64,000 nt of DNA. It comes from Temnopleurus reevesii (taxonomy: Eukaryota; Echinodermata; Echinoidea; Temnopleuroida; Temnopleuridae). Position 1 is the stretch's first letter; each line of letters starts with the position of its first letter. The notes under the pieces are model-generated. The model saw nothing but the letters and a program-made list of their open reading frames with translations. It had not been told where the DNA came from and ran no database searches. Location: positions 3,804 through 67,803 of the forward strand of contig BQKZ01001732.1 of assembly GCA_036244855.1 (NCBI GenBank), read 5' to 3'. A program made the position numbers and the translations under genes. Below, one piece after another: positions 11,241 through 21,652 of the stretch.

Positions 11241-12089
11241 GTTTGAACATAACATGATTAATGCGAGGGCTATTATTTTCCATTTCCATTTATTTTCCAT
11301 TTTCCAAAAATTTTCCATTTTCACATAGATATTCATCATGAGAAAAAGACAAGCCCATAAATATTCTGACAAATTATTTTGTTTCCCAAATAAATCATTT
11401 AAAGGCATTTGAATTGATAATTGTTAACATTACTCATTTGGACTCTAATGTGCATTCATGTCGACTGGAATAATGTATTTTTGTTTTGAATGCTTAAAAA
11501 TTTTAAAACATAAATTGCTTTTCACATAGAGAAGAGCATGCCATTGTAATTTTGAATGAAGATGAAGATTCTCGGCCTAATATCATAGTATTTATTTCAA
11601 TTCTGCTGAGGCACCTATATCTATCCGACACCCTCTTCCCAATTTTGACTCCTATTACAGAGCAACTAATTGTAAAAGCTGCATTTGTCAAATAGGTACC
11701 GAAAAATGATATGAAATTGTCAGCCTATTAAATAACATAGCATCTTTTTAAAACCTGCGAAGACCCCTTCATTTACACCCTATCTCCCCATTTTTACTCC
11801 TATTACCATACAACTGTAAAAACCTACATTGAGCAAACACCAATAAAAACAGTTATTCTAATCTTTGCATTGTTTGAGGTGTCTTTCATAAAGAGGATTA
11901 GCAAAAGAGGATTAAATGGAGATTCACAGAGGTGTGAAAACAGGTGTAGATTAAAGACCCAATGCTTTTTATTAATGTGCTTAATGACCCAAATAAGTAC
12001 AGGCCCCATAAAAAGTGTATCATAGTATTTAAAAATAAATAAAGTTCATGTATGTAATTAGAAGGTGGGAAAATAGAAACACAGATGGA
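11241..12089 (+). repeat. Non-coding; pair of ~150 bp related units
   Basis: 'ttttgactcctattac' near 11642 recurs as 'ttttactcctattacc' near 11790, with similar following sequence ('caactaattgtaaaagc' and 'caactgtaaaaacc'). An old two-unit tandem repeat of about 150 bp. The remainder is featureless. Confidence 0.45.
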
Positions 12090-12510
12090 GAATTCTAATT
12101 GACACCATAGTCAAAGCTTAACAAAACTTTCATGAGAAAAATCACTGAACATCATTGACTAAATATTGTTTGAATATATCTGACCATTATGAGAATATCT
12201 AAAGCGATATTCTAGAAATGAAATAAAAGCTTGACAGAGACAAAAGTCATTTTTCAAGTATCAAAAAAAAAAAAAAAAAACCCACATTTTTTCAAGTATC
12301 ACACCAATCATCTCTACATACTGGGTAGCTCTCCCCTTTTATAAATTTTCATGAGAAAAATCACTTCATTTGACTAAAAATCATTTGAATAAATCTGATA
12401 ATTTTGAAATGATCTGAAGTGAGATTCTAGAAATGAATCAAACGCTTTAAAGAGACAAAAGTATGGAGACAAATATCACACCTACCATCTCTAAAAACTT
12501 GGAAGATTTC
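12090..12510 (+). repeat. Two-unit tandem repeat, period ~219 bp
   Basis: 'tttcatgagaaaaatcact' begins near 12128 and again near 12347. Each is followed by a 'ttgactaaa..at..tttgaata.atctga' stretch, then 'gatattctagaaatgaa' or 'gagattctagaaatgaa', then 'agagacaaaag'. A poly-A run at 12264-12281 lies between them. Confidence 0.7.
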
Positions 12511-13800
12511 GATCTTTTGTCTCTAGTATTTACACAGTTTGATTGGGTGTGAATGTGATTCCCATGCAACCTTGCATTATTTATTATTGAATGGATTGAC
12601 TTGGAGATCACAAAGTTATCTATAGGTTTTGGGCTATATCTTCATGAGAAAAAAAAACCAATTCATAACAGGATGATATATGAAATGATCATTTGCATAA
12701 AAAGACAAAATAATCAACTTTTCACTCCAATTCTGCTTTGAGTTTACATATATTTTGGTATTGATTGATTTTTTTTTAAAATAATGATACATTTGGATCA
12801 AACCATTTGGACTTTTCTCTCTACAATCATTCCATCAGAAATATTTTTTTAAATAAATCATGGTTTAGTATCATTCAAATGGAATTCATGCTCAAATGTT
12901 CAGAAAACGTGCAACTAAAAGAACACTAAAATGAAGGAATACTTCATACAACACAGCTCAATCAGGGATCTGGGGTAAGTACATGAACTGAACCTGAATT
13001 CAATTTCTTTCCAATATATTGCGCCAAAAATAATTTACGGACAGAAACCCCTTTGACTGATTATTGAGCTAAAATTCAAAGAGAGCCCCATCAGACAAAG
13101 AAATATTATTTCTCTCACAAAGAAATTGATATGGGTGACCTAAAAAAACAGCAGTTTCATCAAAGTCTTTTGATGTATTCAGAGATTTGAAAACACACAC
13201 TAATCATTATGTTAATCCCATACAATCCTTTTGGCGTATTGTTGTCTTCCCGGCCTTTATCTAACTTCTCATCGAGTGAACTTCATGGCGCATTTGTTGC
13301 TCTATTGTGCGGCGCAGTCGTTAATCTATTGATATTTCTACATTAACCTGATTTCATTTTCTGACTTCTTGTGCCAGAAGGACGTTAGCCTTATGCTACA
13401 CCATGCGAGTTAGTGACCTTTTGGCTCGAACAGATGATTCTATTCTGGGATCTTAAAGGTGTTGAACCATATTCAGAACCAACAATAAGCGTGGATTGTA
13501 AGGGGTATGGTGGGAGTACATATGAATTTTGAACGGGAGGGAAGTAAAAAACCTAAAGAAGAATAATGAATAAAGAAATTAACAGGATTAAAAATGTTTA
13601 CATGGGTGAATAGTGGGCCCCAATATGATCACAAATGGCAAGTACAAAACCCCTGCAGCTAGAAACATCTAATGCCCATTTTTTGTAGCCTTTTAATTTT
13701 TTATTTTCATTGGGACATATTCTGGATTGAATTATTAACGCATTGCGTTCTGAAACCAAATGAGCCTGAACAATACTTATGGGAATCACAGAACAGGCGG
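12511..13800. other. Non-coding, nothing recognised
   Basis: No coding or repeat feature can be supported. Around 13235-13340 composition is more GC-balanced ('ttcccggcctttatc', 'tgtgcggcgcagtcgtt') but shows no open frame of interest. Confidence 0.45.
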
Positions 13801-13905
13801 GTTTATTAATAGATGCAAATTTTATGCATTCTTTGTATACAAGGATTGTTCTTGACGAACCAAAAGCTTGCCTGAGGCTTGCCCAACATAGCAACAACTA
13901 AAGAA
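13801..13905 (-). repeat. Dispersed repeat also found at 21.3 and 22.2 kb
   Basis: Read on the minus strand, 'gttgctatgttgggcaagcc', 'tcaggcaagctttt', 'gtcaagaacaa' and 'tgtatac' match the sequence at about 22215-22310 and its allele near 21290-21390. An interspersed family of unknown class. Confidence 0.6.
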
Positions 13906-14374
13906 TGCAAACTGGATTTCAAGTATTGAAGTTTTTTGTTACTAACTGGTTGAAGGAATGTCGCGTAACTACTGTTGATGGAAAGAAACATGCATAAATT
14001 TAAATATATTAGTAAACCAGCCTTTCGATACAGGAGTTGAAATATAAGTCGTGAACAACATATAACCTGTCTACCAAAGAAAAACGTAAGGGATGATTTT
14101 GATAGCATTTGATTGTCAATAGCAGAATTTAAACCCATCCCTCCACAGGAAAGGGAAATATCTCCATCCTTTAATCCTGATTTAATTAGGTCTCATACAA
14201 CTACTATTTATTCACCACTGGCCTTCCTTATCAAGTTAAAAAACCCAATTATATCAATAAAAGCCCTCTAGCAATACTTCCACATATGTCCCGTTTTTCT
14301 CAATGGCTATTTTATTTTATTCATTGATTGGTCTTCCTCATCCATCATTCTAGATTATGAACATATTGGACCAA

Positions 14375-14545
14375 AAATGTTTGGATGCCCTCAACCGATC
14401 AACACTCGAAAAATGGTCTGACCTAAGCTTTTTATCTTGTTGCTTTTCTCTCAAATTGAAAGACCACTGCAAAATTAGTAGTACACATGTGGTATACAAC
14501 CTGAAAAGTAATTTTCAGATGATCTTGGGCTTGTCACTCCCCTCT
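14375..14545 (+). repeat. Dispersed repeat 'gccctcaaccga' family, copy 2
   Basis: 'ggatgccctcaaccgatcaa', 'aaatggtctgacctaagc', then 'ctttttatcttgttgctttt' and '(c)aacctgaaaag'. Same order as copies at 6466 and 48256. Immediately followed by the GC-rich element at 14547. Confidence 0.6.
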
Positions 14546-14546
14546 A

Positions 14547-15001
14547 GGACCCCGGTTAGACAGCGAGTCCAGGGTTGGGCTAGGCTAGACCGCTCCAAAG
14601 GGACCTTACCTCGACCTAAGTGAGTCCGTTTTCGATCAACCTATTGGGATCGACCAGACCCCAACACTGGTCGAGCCTAGTCCTGCTATGTATCCGGGGG
14701 TAGACCGATGAACCCGCTACTTGCGTTTTTTTGTTGACGCCAGTGGATATGTTGACAGATTTTCTATTTGTGTTTGCGCCGCTGATTGTTTACATAGAAA
14801 GCGCCACAACTTTCTCACATTCAGAACGAGCACAGTCGAGTTACGAAAGTGGGCCTGGCACGGGCCAGACCTTGGTCCTGATGGGAGCAGTCAGATAGCG
14901 AGACAGGGCTAGCCCAGAGCTGACCCTGGTCTAGCTGTGTAACTGGGCAAAACGGGCCAACCAATTGGCCTGGGCTAGCCAGATCTCTCTTACCGGGGTC
15001 C
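14547..15001. mobile_element. GC-rich element with short inverted ends
   Basis: 'ggaccccggttaga' at the left end and, reverse-complemented, 'ggaccccggtaaga' at the right end bound about 455 bp of markedly higher GC content than the surroundings. The interior repeats related words ('gggctaggctagacc', 'ctggtctagctgtg', 'tgggctagcc'). No transposase-like frame. A non-autonomous DNA element is the simplest reading, but no target duplication is clear. Confidence 0.45.
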
Positions 15002-15017
15002 AAGACCCCACTTACAC

Positions 15018-15055
15018 CTGTCTCTTATACACATCTAGATGTGTATAAGAGACAG
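15018..15055. other. Nextera mosaic-end junction (library artefact)
   Basis: A perfect 38-base palindrome made of the 19-base Tn5 mosaic end 'ctgtctcttatacacatct' and its reverse complement, directly before the n at 15056. This is the junction sequence left by Nextera mate-pair circularisation and is not genomic. It shows the contig end was built from an untrimmed mate-pair read. Confidence 0.97.
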
Positions 15056-15056
15056 N
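15056..15056. other. Single-n contig join
   Basis: Directly follows the adapter junction. I see no overlap between the two sides, so the true distance across this join is unknown. Confidence 0.85.
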
Positions 15057-15298
15057 TGTGCCTAATGAATAGATTAGAGGTGATCATATCTTATACAAAG
15101 ATTGCCCGCTTGCTTATTTTCAATAGCTCTTTATTGCATTGATGCAACAAGGGTGTCAATAGATGATAATCTCTTGTAGAGAATGCTTTTCAAAGGTTAT
15201 TCATTTATGCTCCGTGTACATGTTACTCGAGTTCACAGGAGAGTTTTCAATTAAAAAGATGGCTCTCTCCCTTGTTCTCAATTTTTGACCCATTGCAC

Positions 15299-15558
15299 TA
15301 GTAAGGTTCATATTTAGAGCCAAAACCATAAGGTTTCAGAAACTACAACAGTTTTATGGAAGCTTAAATGTGCAGCGTGAAGAAGAGTTTGTAAAAGTCA
15401 CTTTCTTGCTTTCTCGTCCTATAAAACACATCCTCCTTCCTGCTATTTCCACTAAGACAAGGCTCCTTGACGAGTTGAACGTTGCATGTATAAACTTCCG
15501 TATAGGACTGTCGTAGTTTATGAAACTTTAAGGTTTTGGCTGTAAATGTATAGTTACT
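15299..15558. mobile_element. MITE with ~80 bp inverted arms
   Basis: Left arm 'agagccaaaaccataaggtt', 'tttatggaagcttaaatgtg' is repeated in inverse by the right arm ('gcatgtataaacttccgtat', 'ctttaaggttttggctgtaa'). No coding capacity despite a 67-residue open frame across it. The element at 47031-47401 has matching arm words, so they belong to one family. Lies in the intron downstream of the TMTC2 exon. Confidence 0.75.
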
Positions 15559-15672
15559 CAATTTCATAAGAGAGAGTTAAAAAAAAGTTGATCTTGTTCC
15601 CAATGTGCAACAAATTGCATTGAATGCTTTACTGTAAAGGGTGTTAATAGATTACTTTAAAAAAAAAAACAA

Positions 15673-15724
15673 CAATAGGCCAGTCTACTAATAGATTCAA
15701 AGCTGTTAGTAGACTAGTCTATTG
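15673..15724. repeat. Intronic hairpin
   Basis: 'caataggccagtctactaa' pairs with 'ttagtagactagtctattg' across a 14-base loop, with two mismatches in a 19-bp stem. The same hairpin is at 17027-17078 in the second copy. Confidence 0.7.
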
Positions 15725-16143
15725 TGATGATGCTACTGGCTGTGTCTATACATGATCATATTTCATAAAGAATTGTTTTCAATGATAATCATTGCCTACA
15801 AAACATTTTATTTTATTTTATTTCATTTTATTTCAAAAGACGGCCCACTCTCTTGTTCTGAACGTGCCCTCAATCCACTGATATAACTGGCAGTGTCCGC
15901 TGCGCAGCTGGCAATCTTTTGTACAGTATATTCTTTGGCGTACATTCATAAGCTAGAAGAATGTCCATTCGCTGGTTTTAAATGGGTAGTCCTCTATTTG
16001 TGAATGATTGTTTTTAAAGTACAGTATGTCCATTTTTACCGAATGAAAATAGAACCGGATGAATAATTAACACTAGGTGAAAAGAAATATAATGAGTATT
16101 TACATAACAAGATGGTAAAAAATTAAGAAAGAGAAATTCATAC

Positions 16144-16713
16144 CGTGTAAAATATCTTTGGCAAGTCCCTGATGCGTAATTGATGAACGACAAATATCTC
16201 GTAGGCAGCGTTTATTGCAATGACCATAATTCCTTGTTCTTTCGTAAATGTAGCACAAAACGTCATTACGGCACTGAGTATCGAAAAGACGATGCATCTC
16301 CTGGCAACCGTTCTTCTTACATCATCATTTTTATTGACATTTTCGTGTATGCTTGAAGTTTGTAAAGTTGAAACTGACAAGTAACAATCACGTGAGTGTA
16401 CATAACAAATGAACGATAACAGCGTGAAGATGCATGCCCCGACATCTGCTCGTCCAACGACGCCCGCCACCGCTTCAGTATGTATGGGATGCGACGCGAA
16501 GAGTAACCCCGCGAAATAAACTGAATATCGCCCTCGTAGAAACCGTCTTGCAATCGTCACAAAGAGTCCCGTCGCGATGACATGTAGGAGGACATTCGCG
16601 AGGTGGTAGCCAAACGGATCGAGCTCGCCGATTGCGTAGTTGAGACGAAAAGAGAGCACACACAGAGGGCGGTATGACTTGTGAGAGCCGCTATGACTGA
16701 TGGGGGTTCCCCA
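16144..16713 (-). CDS. tmtc2: TMTC2 internal exon, truncated copy
   Basis: Minus-strand fragment of the same TMTC2 exon as 17498-18138, cut at its 5' side by the contig join at 16714, so it starts at the conserved WGTP motif and lacks the acceptor. The donor (gtatga) is intact at 16143. It differs from the complete copy at seven bases, six of them changing amino acids: Ile/Met in the segment after the HPIHTEAVAG motif, Leu-Ser-Val versus Met-Thr-Ala, Ile versus Arg in the loop, and Met versus Thr in the KEQG(I)xV segment. Offset and intron identity argue that this is the other allele of a single exon rather than a second real exon. A true tandem exon duplication cannot be fully excluded from sequence alone. 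Confidence 0.85.
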
Positions 16714-16714
16714 N
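16714..16714. other. Single-n contig join within TMTC2
   Basis: Joins the broken exon copy to the start of the second copy. The right-hand contig begins inside the inverted arm of the MITE (matching 15361), a place where assemblers commonly break. Confidence 0.9.
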
Positions 16715-18067
16715 AGCTTAAATGTGCAGCGTGAAGAAGAGTTTGTAAAAGTCACTTTCTTGCTTTCTCGTCCTATAAAACACATCCTCCTTCCTGCTAT
16801 TTCCACTAAGACAAGGCTCCTTGACGAGTTGAACGTTGCATGTATAAACTTCCGTATAGGACTGTCGTAGTTTATGAAACTTTAAGGTTTTGGCTGTAAA
16901 TGTATAGTTACTCAATTTCATAAGAGAGAGTTAAAAAAAAGTTGATCTTGTTCCCAATGTGCAACAAATTGCATTGAATGCTTTACTGTAAAGGGTGTTA
17001 ATAGATTACTTTAAAAAAAAAAACAACAATAGGCCAGTCTACTAATAGATTCAAAGCTGTTAGTAGACTAGTCTATTGTGATGATGCTACTGGCTGTGTC
17101 TATACATGATCATATTTCATAAAGAATTGTTTTCAATGATAATCATTGCCTACAAAACATTTTATTTTATTTTATTTCATTTTATTTCAAAAGACGGCCC
17201 ACTCTCTTGTTCTGAACGTGCCCTCAATCCACTGATATAACTGGCAGTGTCCGCTGCGCAGCTGGCAATCTTTTGTACAGTATATTCTTTGGCGTACATT
17301 CATAAGCTAGAAGAATGTCCATTCGCTGGTTTTAAATGGGTAGTCCTCTATTTGTGAATGATTGTTTTTAAAGTACAGTATGTCCATTTTTACCGAATGA
17401 AAATAGAACCGGATGAATAATTAACACTAGGTGAAAAGAAATATAATGAGTATTTACATAACAAGATGGTAAAAAATTAAGAAAGAGAAATTCATACCGT
17501 GTAAAATATCTTTGGCAAGTCCCTGATGCGTAATTGATGAACGACAAATATCTCGTAGGCAGCGTTTATTGCAATGACCGTAATTCCTTGTTCTTTCGTA
17601 AATGTAGCACAAAACGTCATTACGGCACTGAGTATCGAAAAGACGATGCATCTCCTGGCAACCGTTCTTCTTACATCATCATTTTTATTGACATTTTCGT
17701 GTCTGCTTGAAGTTTGTAAAGTTGAAGCTGTCATGTAACAATCACGTGAGTGTACATAGCACATGAACGATAACAGCGTGAAGATGCATGCCCCGACATC
17801 TGCTCGTCCAACGACGCCCGCCACCGCTTCAGTATGTATGGGATGCGACGCGAAGAGTAACCCCGCGAAATAAACTGAATATCGCCCTCGTAGAAACCGT
17901 CTTGCAATCGTCACAAAGAGTCCCGTCGCGATGACATGTAGGAGGACATTCGCGAGGTGGTAGCCAAACGGATCGAGCTCGCCGATTGCGTAGTTGAGAC
18001 GAAAAGAGAGCACACACAGAGGGCGGTATGACTTGTGAGAGCCGCTATGACTGATGGGGGTTCCCCA
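16715..18067. repeat. Duplicated block 2, copy 2 (TMTC2 exon and intron)
   Basis: Second copy of 15361-16713 with constant offset 1354. It continues past 18067 into the rest of the exon and its upstream intron, so this is the more complete representation. Its first 198 bp are the right-hand part of the MITE at 15299-15558, truncated on the left. Confidence 0.9.
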
Positions 18068-18138
18068 AAGGTCATTGCTGAGGAGTTGAGTGAGGGGCGT
18101 GTCTGGCCTCAGGTCTTGGTTCTTGATTATTGCACGTC
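17498..18138 (-). CDS. tmtc2: TMTC2 internal exon (transmembrane O-mannosyltransferase with TPR repeats)
   Basis: One exon of about 213 codons. In vertebrates TMTC1-4 are ER membrane proteins that O-mannosylate cadherin domains, and TMTC2 is also linked to ER calcium handling. The match is to the N-terminal membrane part, before the TPR repeats: NQDLRPDTP, WGTPISHSGSHKSYRPLC, SFRLNYAIG, YHLANVLLHV, FASHPIHTEAVAGVVGRADVG and TFTKEQG follow the TMTC2 order, and HSGSHKSYRPLC favours TMTC2 over its paralogues. Four hydrophobic segments are visible (ANVLLHV..., YFAGLLF..., CIVFSILSAV..., ITVIAINAAYEIFVV). The loop after CYVHS is longer and more polar than I recall in vertebrates. Acceptor tattttgcag at 18139; donor gtatga at 17497, phase 0. 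Reading from this acceptor gives RAII then one extra A (three T on the + strand at 18120-18122) that shifts frame before NQDL. Either that base is an error or mutation, or splicing uses the weaker AG at 18123-18124. Other exons were not found in the window. Confidence 0.9.
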
Positions 18139-18830
18139 TGCAAAATACAAAGAATGATAGAGAATTGAATGGATAAGAAGTTTATTGTGGAAATTTAAAG
18201 TTTGAGTTTCAATGTTTTATACAGTATGGTCAAACCTATCTTGGCAACCATCCCAATCAGAAACTACAGAAATACTGATCAAAGTATAATAACTAAACTT
18301 GAAATAAAATTTATCGGTCTAAAAAAGATTTCATTATCAATCACAGAAATTAAACACAATTCATGATAAAAACATGATGAAGAACGGACTGAAAAGCCGA
18401 AAACATGTGAAAATTACTTTTCATATTGTATTTCAAATGTTTATCTATAATTTTACCATGACTTTTCAATGTAGGTAAAAAAAAAATCAGGTAGGGGAGT
18501 TTTGAGAGGGTTGGTCAGTTGAGGGGAACCAAACATTTCTTTTGTTTTTTGGGGGACTGCATCCCCCACACTTTTTTCAGTTAAAATGTGCAAGCCTATT
18601 ATAGTGTGTAAAAATATTATTTTTCATGAAATCTGGAATGTAAAATCATAACTTATGCATACTTGTTCATTTTTTGGCCTAATGTTATGACCCCAAGATT
18701 TAGTAACAATAGGAAATGCAAGCAGAAGAGAAAGTAGGCTATCTAAACAGAAAAGGAGAACAGGAAATATTATGAACAGAATCAATACAAAAAATAGAAT
18801 TTGTAGAGAAAATAAAGCTACCATGGTAAT
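18139..18830. other. TMTC2 intron, nothing recognised
   Basis: Sequence upstream of the exon on the minus strand, beginning with a clear polypyrimidine tract and CAG acceptor. No other feature. The preceding TMTC2 exon, expected to be short and to carry the acidic YDDS-type motif, was not found anywhere to the right. Confidence 0.6.
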
Positions 18831-18834
18831 CACA

Positions 18835-19710
18835 AAAAATATAAACAACTTTTTCTCCTTCAAATGTCTCTCCATAAAATAGTTGTGAAGGGAAATAATA
18901 GGGTAGGAAAGTAAGCAACAGGAAAAAAAGTTATACAAGGGAAAGATATCAAAACATACCATGAAAAAGAGAAATAAAAGATATAGACAGGGATAGAAAT
19001 AATAATAAAGAGGAAAGGATTTGTGGATGAGAAGAAAACATTGATTGTGATTCAACAACTTTTTTCCATTCTCTACAAAATAGTTTGCGAAGGGAAATAA
19101 TAAGAAAGTTAGCAATATAATGGAAAGATCTGGAAGAGAAAGATACCAAAACATCTCATAAAAAAGAGAAATGAAAGACTGGGATAGAATTAATAAAGAG
19201 GAAGGATCTGTGGATGAGAAGAAAACATCAATTGTGATTGCAACATTTCAACAACCTTTTTTTCCATTCAAATGTCTCCCTACAAAATAGTTTGTGAAGG
19301 GAATTAATAAGAAAGTGTGCAACAGGGGAAAAAAATAATGGAAAGATCTGGAAAAGAAAGATATCAAAATATCTCATAGAAAAAGAGAAATGAAAGACTG
19401 GGATAGAATTAATAAAGAGGAAAGGATTTGTGGATGAGAAGAAAACATCGATTGTGATTGAAACATTTCAACAACTTTTTTTCCATTCTCTACAAAATAG
19501 TTTGTTAAGGGAAATGATAGGAAAGTGAGCAACAGGAAAATATAATTGAAAGATCTGGAAGAGAAAGATATCAAAACGTCTCATGAAAAGGAGAAATAAA
19601 AGATATAGACTGGGAGAGAATCAATAAAGAGGAAGGGTTTATTCGGGAGAAGAAAACATCAATTGTGATTGAAACATTTCAACAACCTTTTTCCATTCAA
19701 ATAGCACAAT
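18835..19710 (+). repeat. Tandem array, ~4 units of 187-220 bp
   Basis: 'ggatgagaagaaaacat' or close variants start near 19025, 19212, 19432 and 19645. Between them recur 'caacnttttttccattc', 'ctacaaaatagttt', 'aagggaa(a/t)taata' and 'gaaagatctggaa'. Units differ by small indels, so this is a moderately old array. Confidence 0.85.
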
Positions 19711-19889
19711 ACTGATAAGCTTATCAATGAGGCATTAAAATGAGATCTGACATTTATACCATAGTAGTGCTTGATACTACCATGGGTGTAGAAAGAAAAA
19801 CAATTTATTGGTTCCACAAAATCAGAAAGAGGATTTTTAAGTGGTCCCCAACCATCCTATGGCTAGACACAATCTGTTTCAGAAAAGCT

Positions 19890-20177
19890 TTTACAGTAAT
19901 TATACTTGGACGTGGGGGTAGTTCCCACCGACGGCTCTTGAAATAAATTTGAATAGATGTGCTTCATCAACACCTCCTTACTTTAAAAAATAGGATGGGA
20001 AATTAAGGTCGAGAGGGGCGGAGAAAAAAACCCATCCCCACCCCAAACCAAACCAACGTGAGCTACGTGTTGCAAAACATAAGAGAATTATGGTTGGATG
20101 TGGGGGTAATTCCTACTGACGGCTCTTGGAATAAATTTGAATAGATGCGCTCCATCAGCACCTCCTTGATTCCACAG
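19890..20177 (+). repeat. Two-unit tandem repeat, period ~186 bp
   Basis: 'cgtgggggtagttcccaccg' near 19911 is repeated as 'tgtgggggtaattcctactg' near 20098. Both are followed by 'acggctcttg', 'aataaatttgaatagatg' and 'catca.cacctcctt'. Confidence 0.8.
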
Positions 20178-21651
20178 GTGTGGTATAATAAGTGGAACCA
20201 GATGGAAAACTAGTCTACATCCTGAATATATTCAGACCTTGGGGAACTACACTCAGACATCAAATTGATATCATTAAATGAAAAAAAATAAGATGAAAAA
20301 AACTGTGAAAATTTGAGCAAAATCGGATAATCCATTCAAAAGTTATGAATTTTCAAAGTTTTGATTTACACCCCTCATGTGCTCCTTAAATTGGTAAACG
20401 TACAGGCACAAAATGGCTGCCAACATGGAGAACTCTCCATTCGCTTTGTACACAAAATTTCACATTTTTCTCTTTTTCCTGAAAAGTAGACACAATTTTG
20501 TGTCTTCGGTTAAGTATATTATAGCCACATCAATTCTGCAAGCATTCCAGAAAGAACGGGGTTGATTCCTCATTTGAAATATGATATTGATCCATCTTCA
20601 ATAAATTTATATGCAAAGTGAATGAGGAGGTCTCCATGTATGACATCACATATTATGTTAATTAGATATATGCATGCCAATTTAAGGATGTCCAGCACAG
20701 GTGGAAATGATAACTTTGAAAATTCATAACTTCTGAACGGATTATCCAATTTTGCTCAAATGTTCATAGTATGTTCATCTGATTTTTCTTCATTTACTGA
20801 CAGTACATTATTGTCTGGGTGTAGTTCCCCTTTAAGCTTATGCCAAGTTCATACAGATGATATAGTACAATTTATGCCCTTATAAAATGCTCATCACAAA
20901 TAATCGATAGGTTAATCATCACATCATATTAATCAAAAGTTAAAGCTCATATTAAAATGATTTCCGCATATTTAAAGTTCTAATTTTTAGACTAGTGATC
21001 TTTAGAATGTGAAGGGTTTAGTTCAAGTTCAAGGATAATGGGGTTAACTTCTCAGAGCAATAAGGTTACTAAATCATAAAAATTTGAAAGCGTTCCTGCC
21101 ACTCTGGCTCCCAACAAACGGTATACATTTTTATTATATTACTATCATTATTTATGACTCTGTATATGCTTGAATCTTCGAAAGAATTTAAATTAGATTA
21201 TTTGATTTGATTTGACTGATTTGATTTAGAGTGAAATATTTAGCGATTGATGGATCTAGAGGGGCAACAGTCCTGGTGGTAGCACATAATATTTGTTGCT
21301 ACGTCGAGCAAGCCTTGGGCAAGCCTCAGTCAAGCCTCAAACAAGCTTGTGGGTTGTCCAGAACAACCTTTGAGTATACATAACATATTAAATTTACAGA
21401 ATAGGTAGAATAAACAGAATAGACATAATATTGGAGAGCATTAGAGTGAAGTTTCAAAGAGGGACACAAAATTCAAAACTTTCTGTGAATAAATAACATT
21501 TTAGGGTTGTCGAGTCACTTTATACAGGAACACTAAGGGCCTATACTTCTTCCTGAAGTAGGGGATCAAGGCTCATGGATAAAATCCTGACAATCTTCAA
21601 GGATATTATACTTGGGTCATGTTCAAGGCTAAATTCTTTTCTAGGGCTCTA
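20178..21651. repeat. Duplicated block 3, copy 1 (carries a MITE)
   Basis: The first 63 bp (20178-20240) are identical to 21653-21715, and the copies end in the same 'ttcttttctagggctct'. Between them the two are clearly homologous but differ by many substitutions and indels. The largest difference is the MITE at 20238-20834, absent from copy 2. Confidence 0.8.
20238..20834. mobile_element. MITE, 'ggggaactacac' family, full length
   Basis: Inverted arms of about 90 bp: left 'ggggaactacactcagac', 'gaaaatttgagcaaaatcgg', right its inverse ('ccaattttgctcaaatg', 'gtctgggtgtagttcccc'). No coding capacity. Related copies lie at 33534 (truncated) and 37768 (short version with clean TA duplication). 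Copy 2 of the surrounding block lacks it but carries about 37 unrelated bases there, so no exact empty site is available. Confidence 0.85.
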
Positions 21652-21652
21652 N
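21652..21652. other. Single-n contig join
   Basis: Separates copies 1 and 2 of duplicated block 3. Confidence 0.85.

Larger units (their letters stand above)
15361..16713. repeat. Duplicated block 2, copy 1 (TMTC2 exon and intron)
   Basis: 1353 bp repeated after the n at 16714 with a constant offset of 1354 and no indels. I found seven substitutions, all inside the exon; the intron part looks identical. Copy 1 ends abruptly inside the exon at the join. Best read as two overlapping contigs from different haplotypes. Confidence 0.9.
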
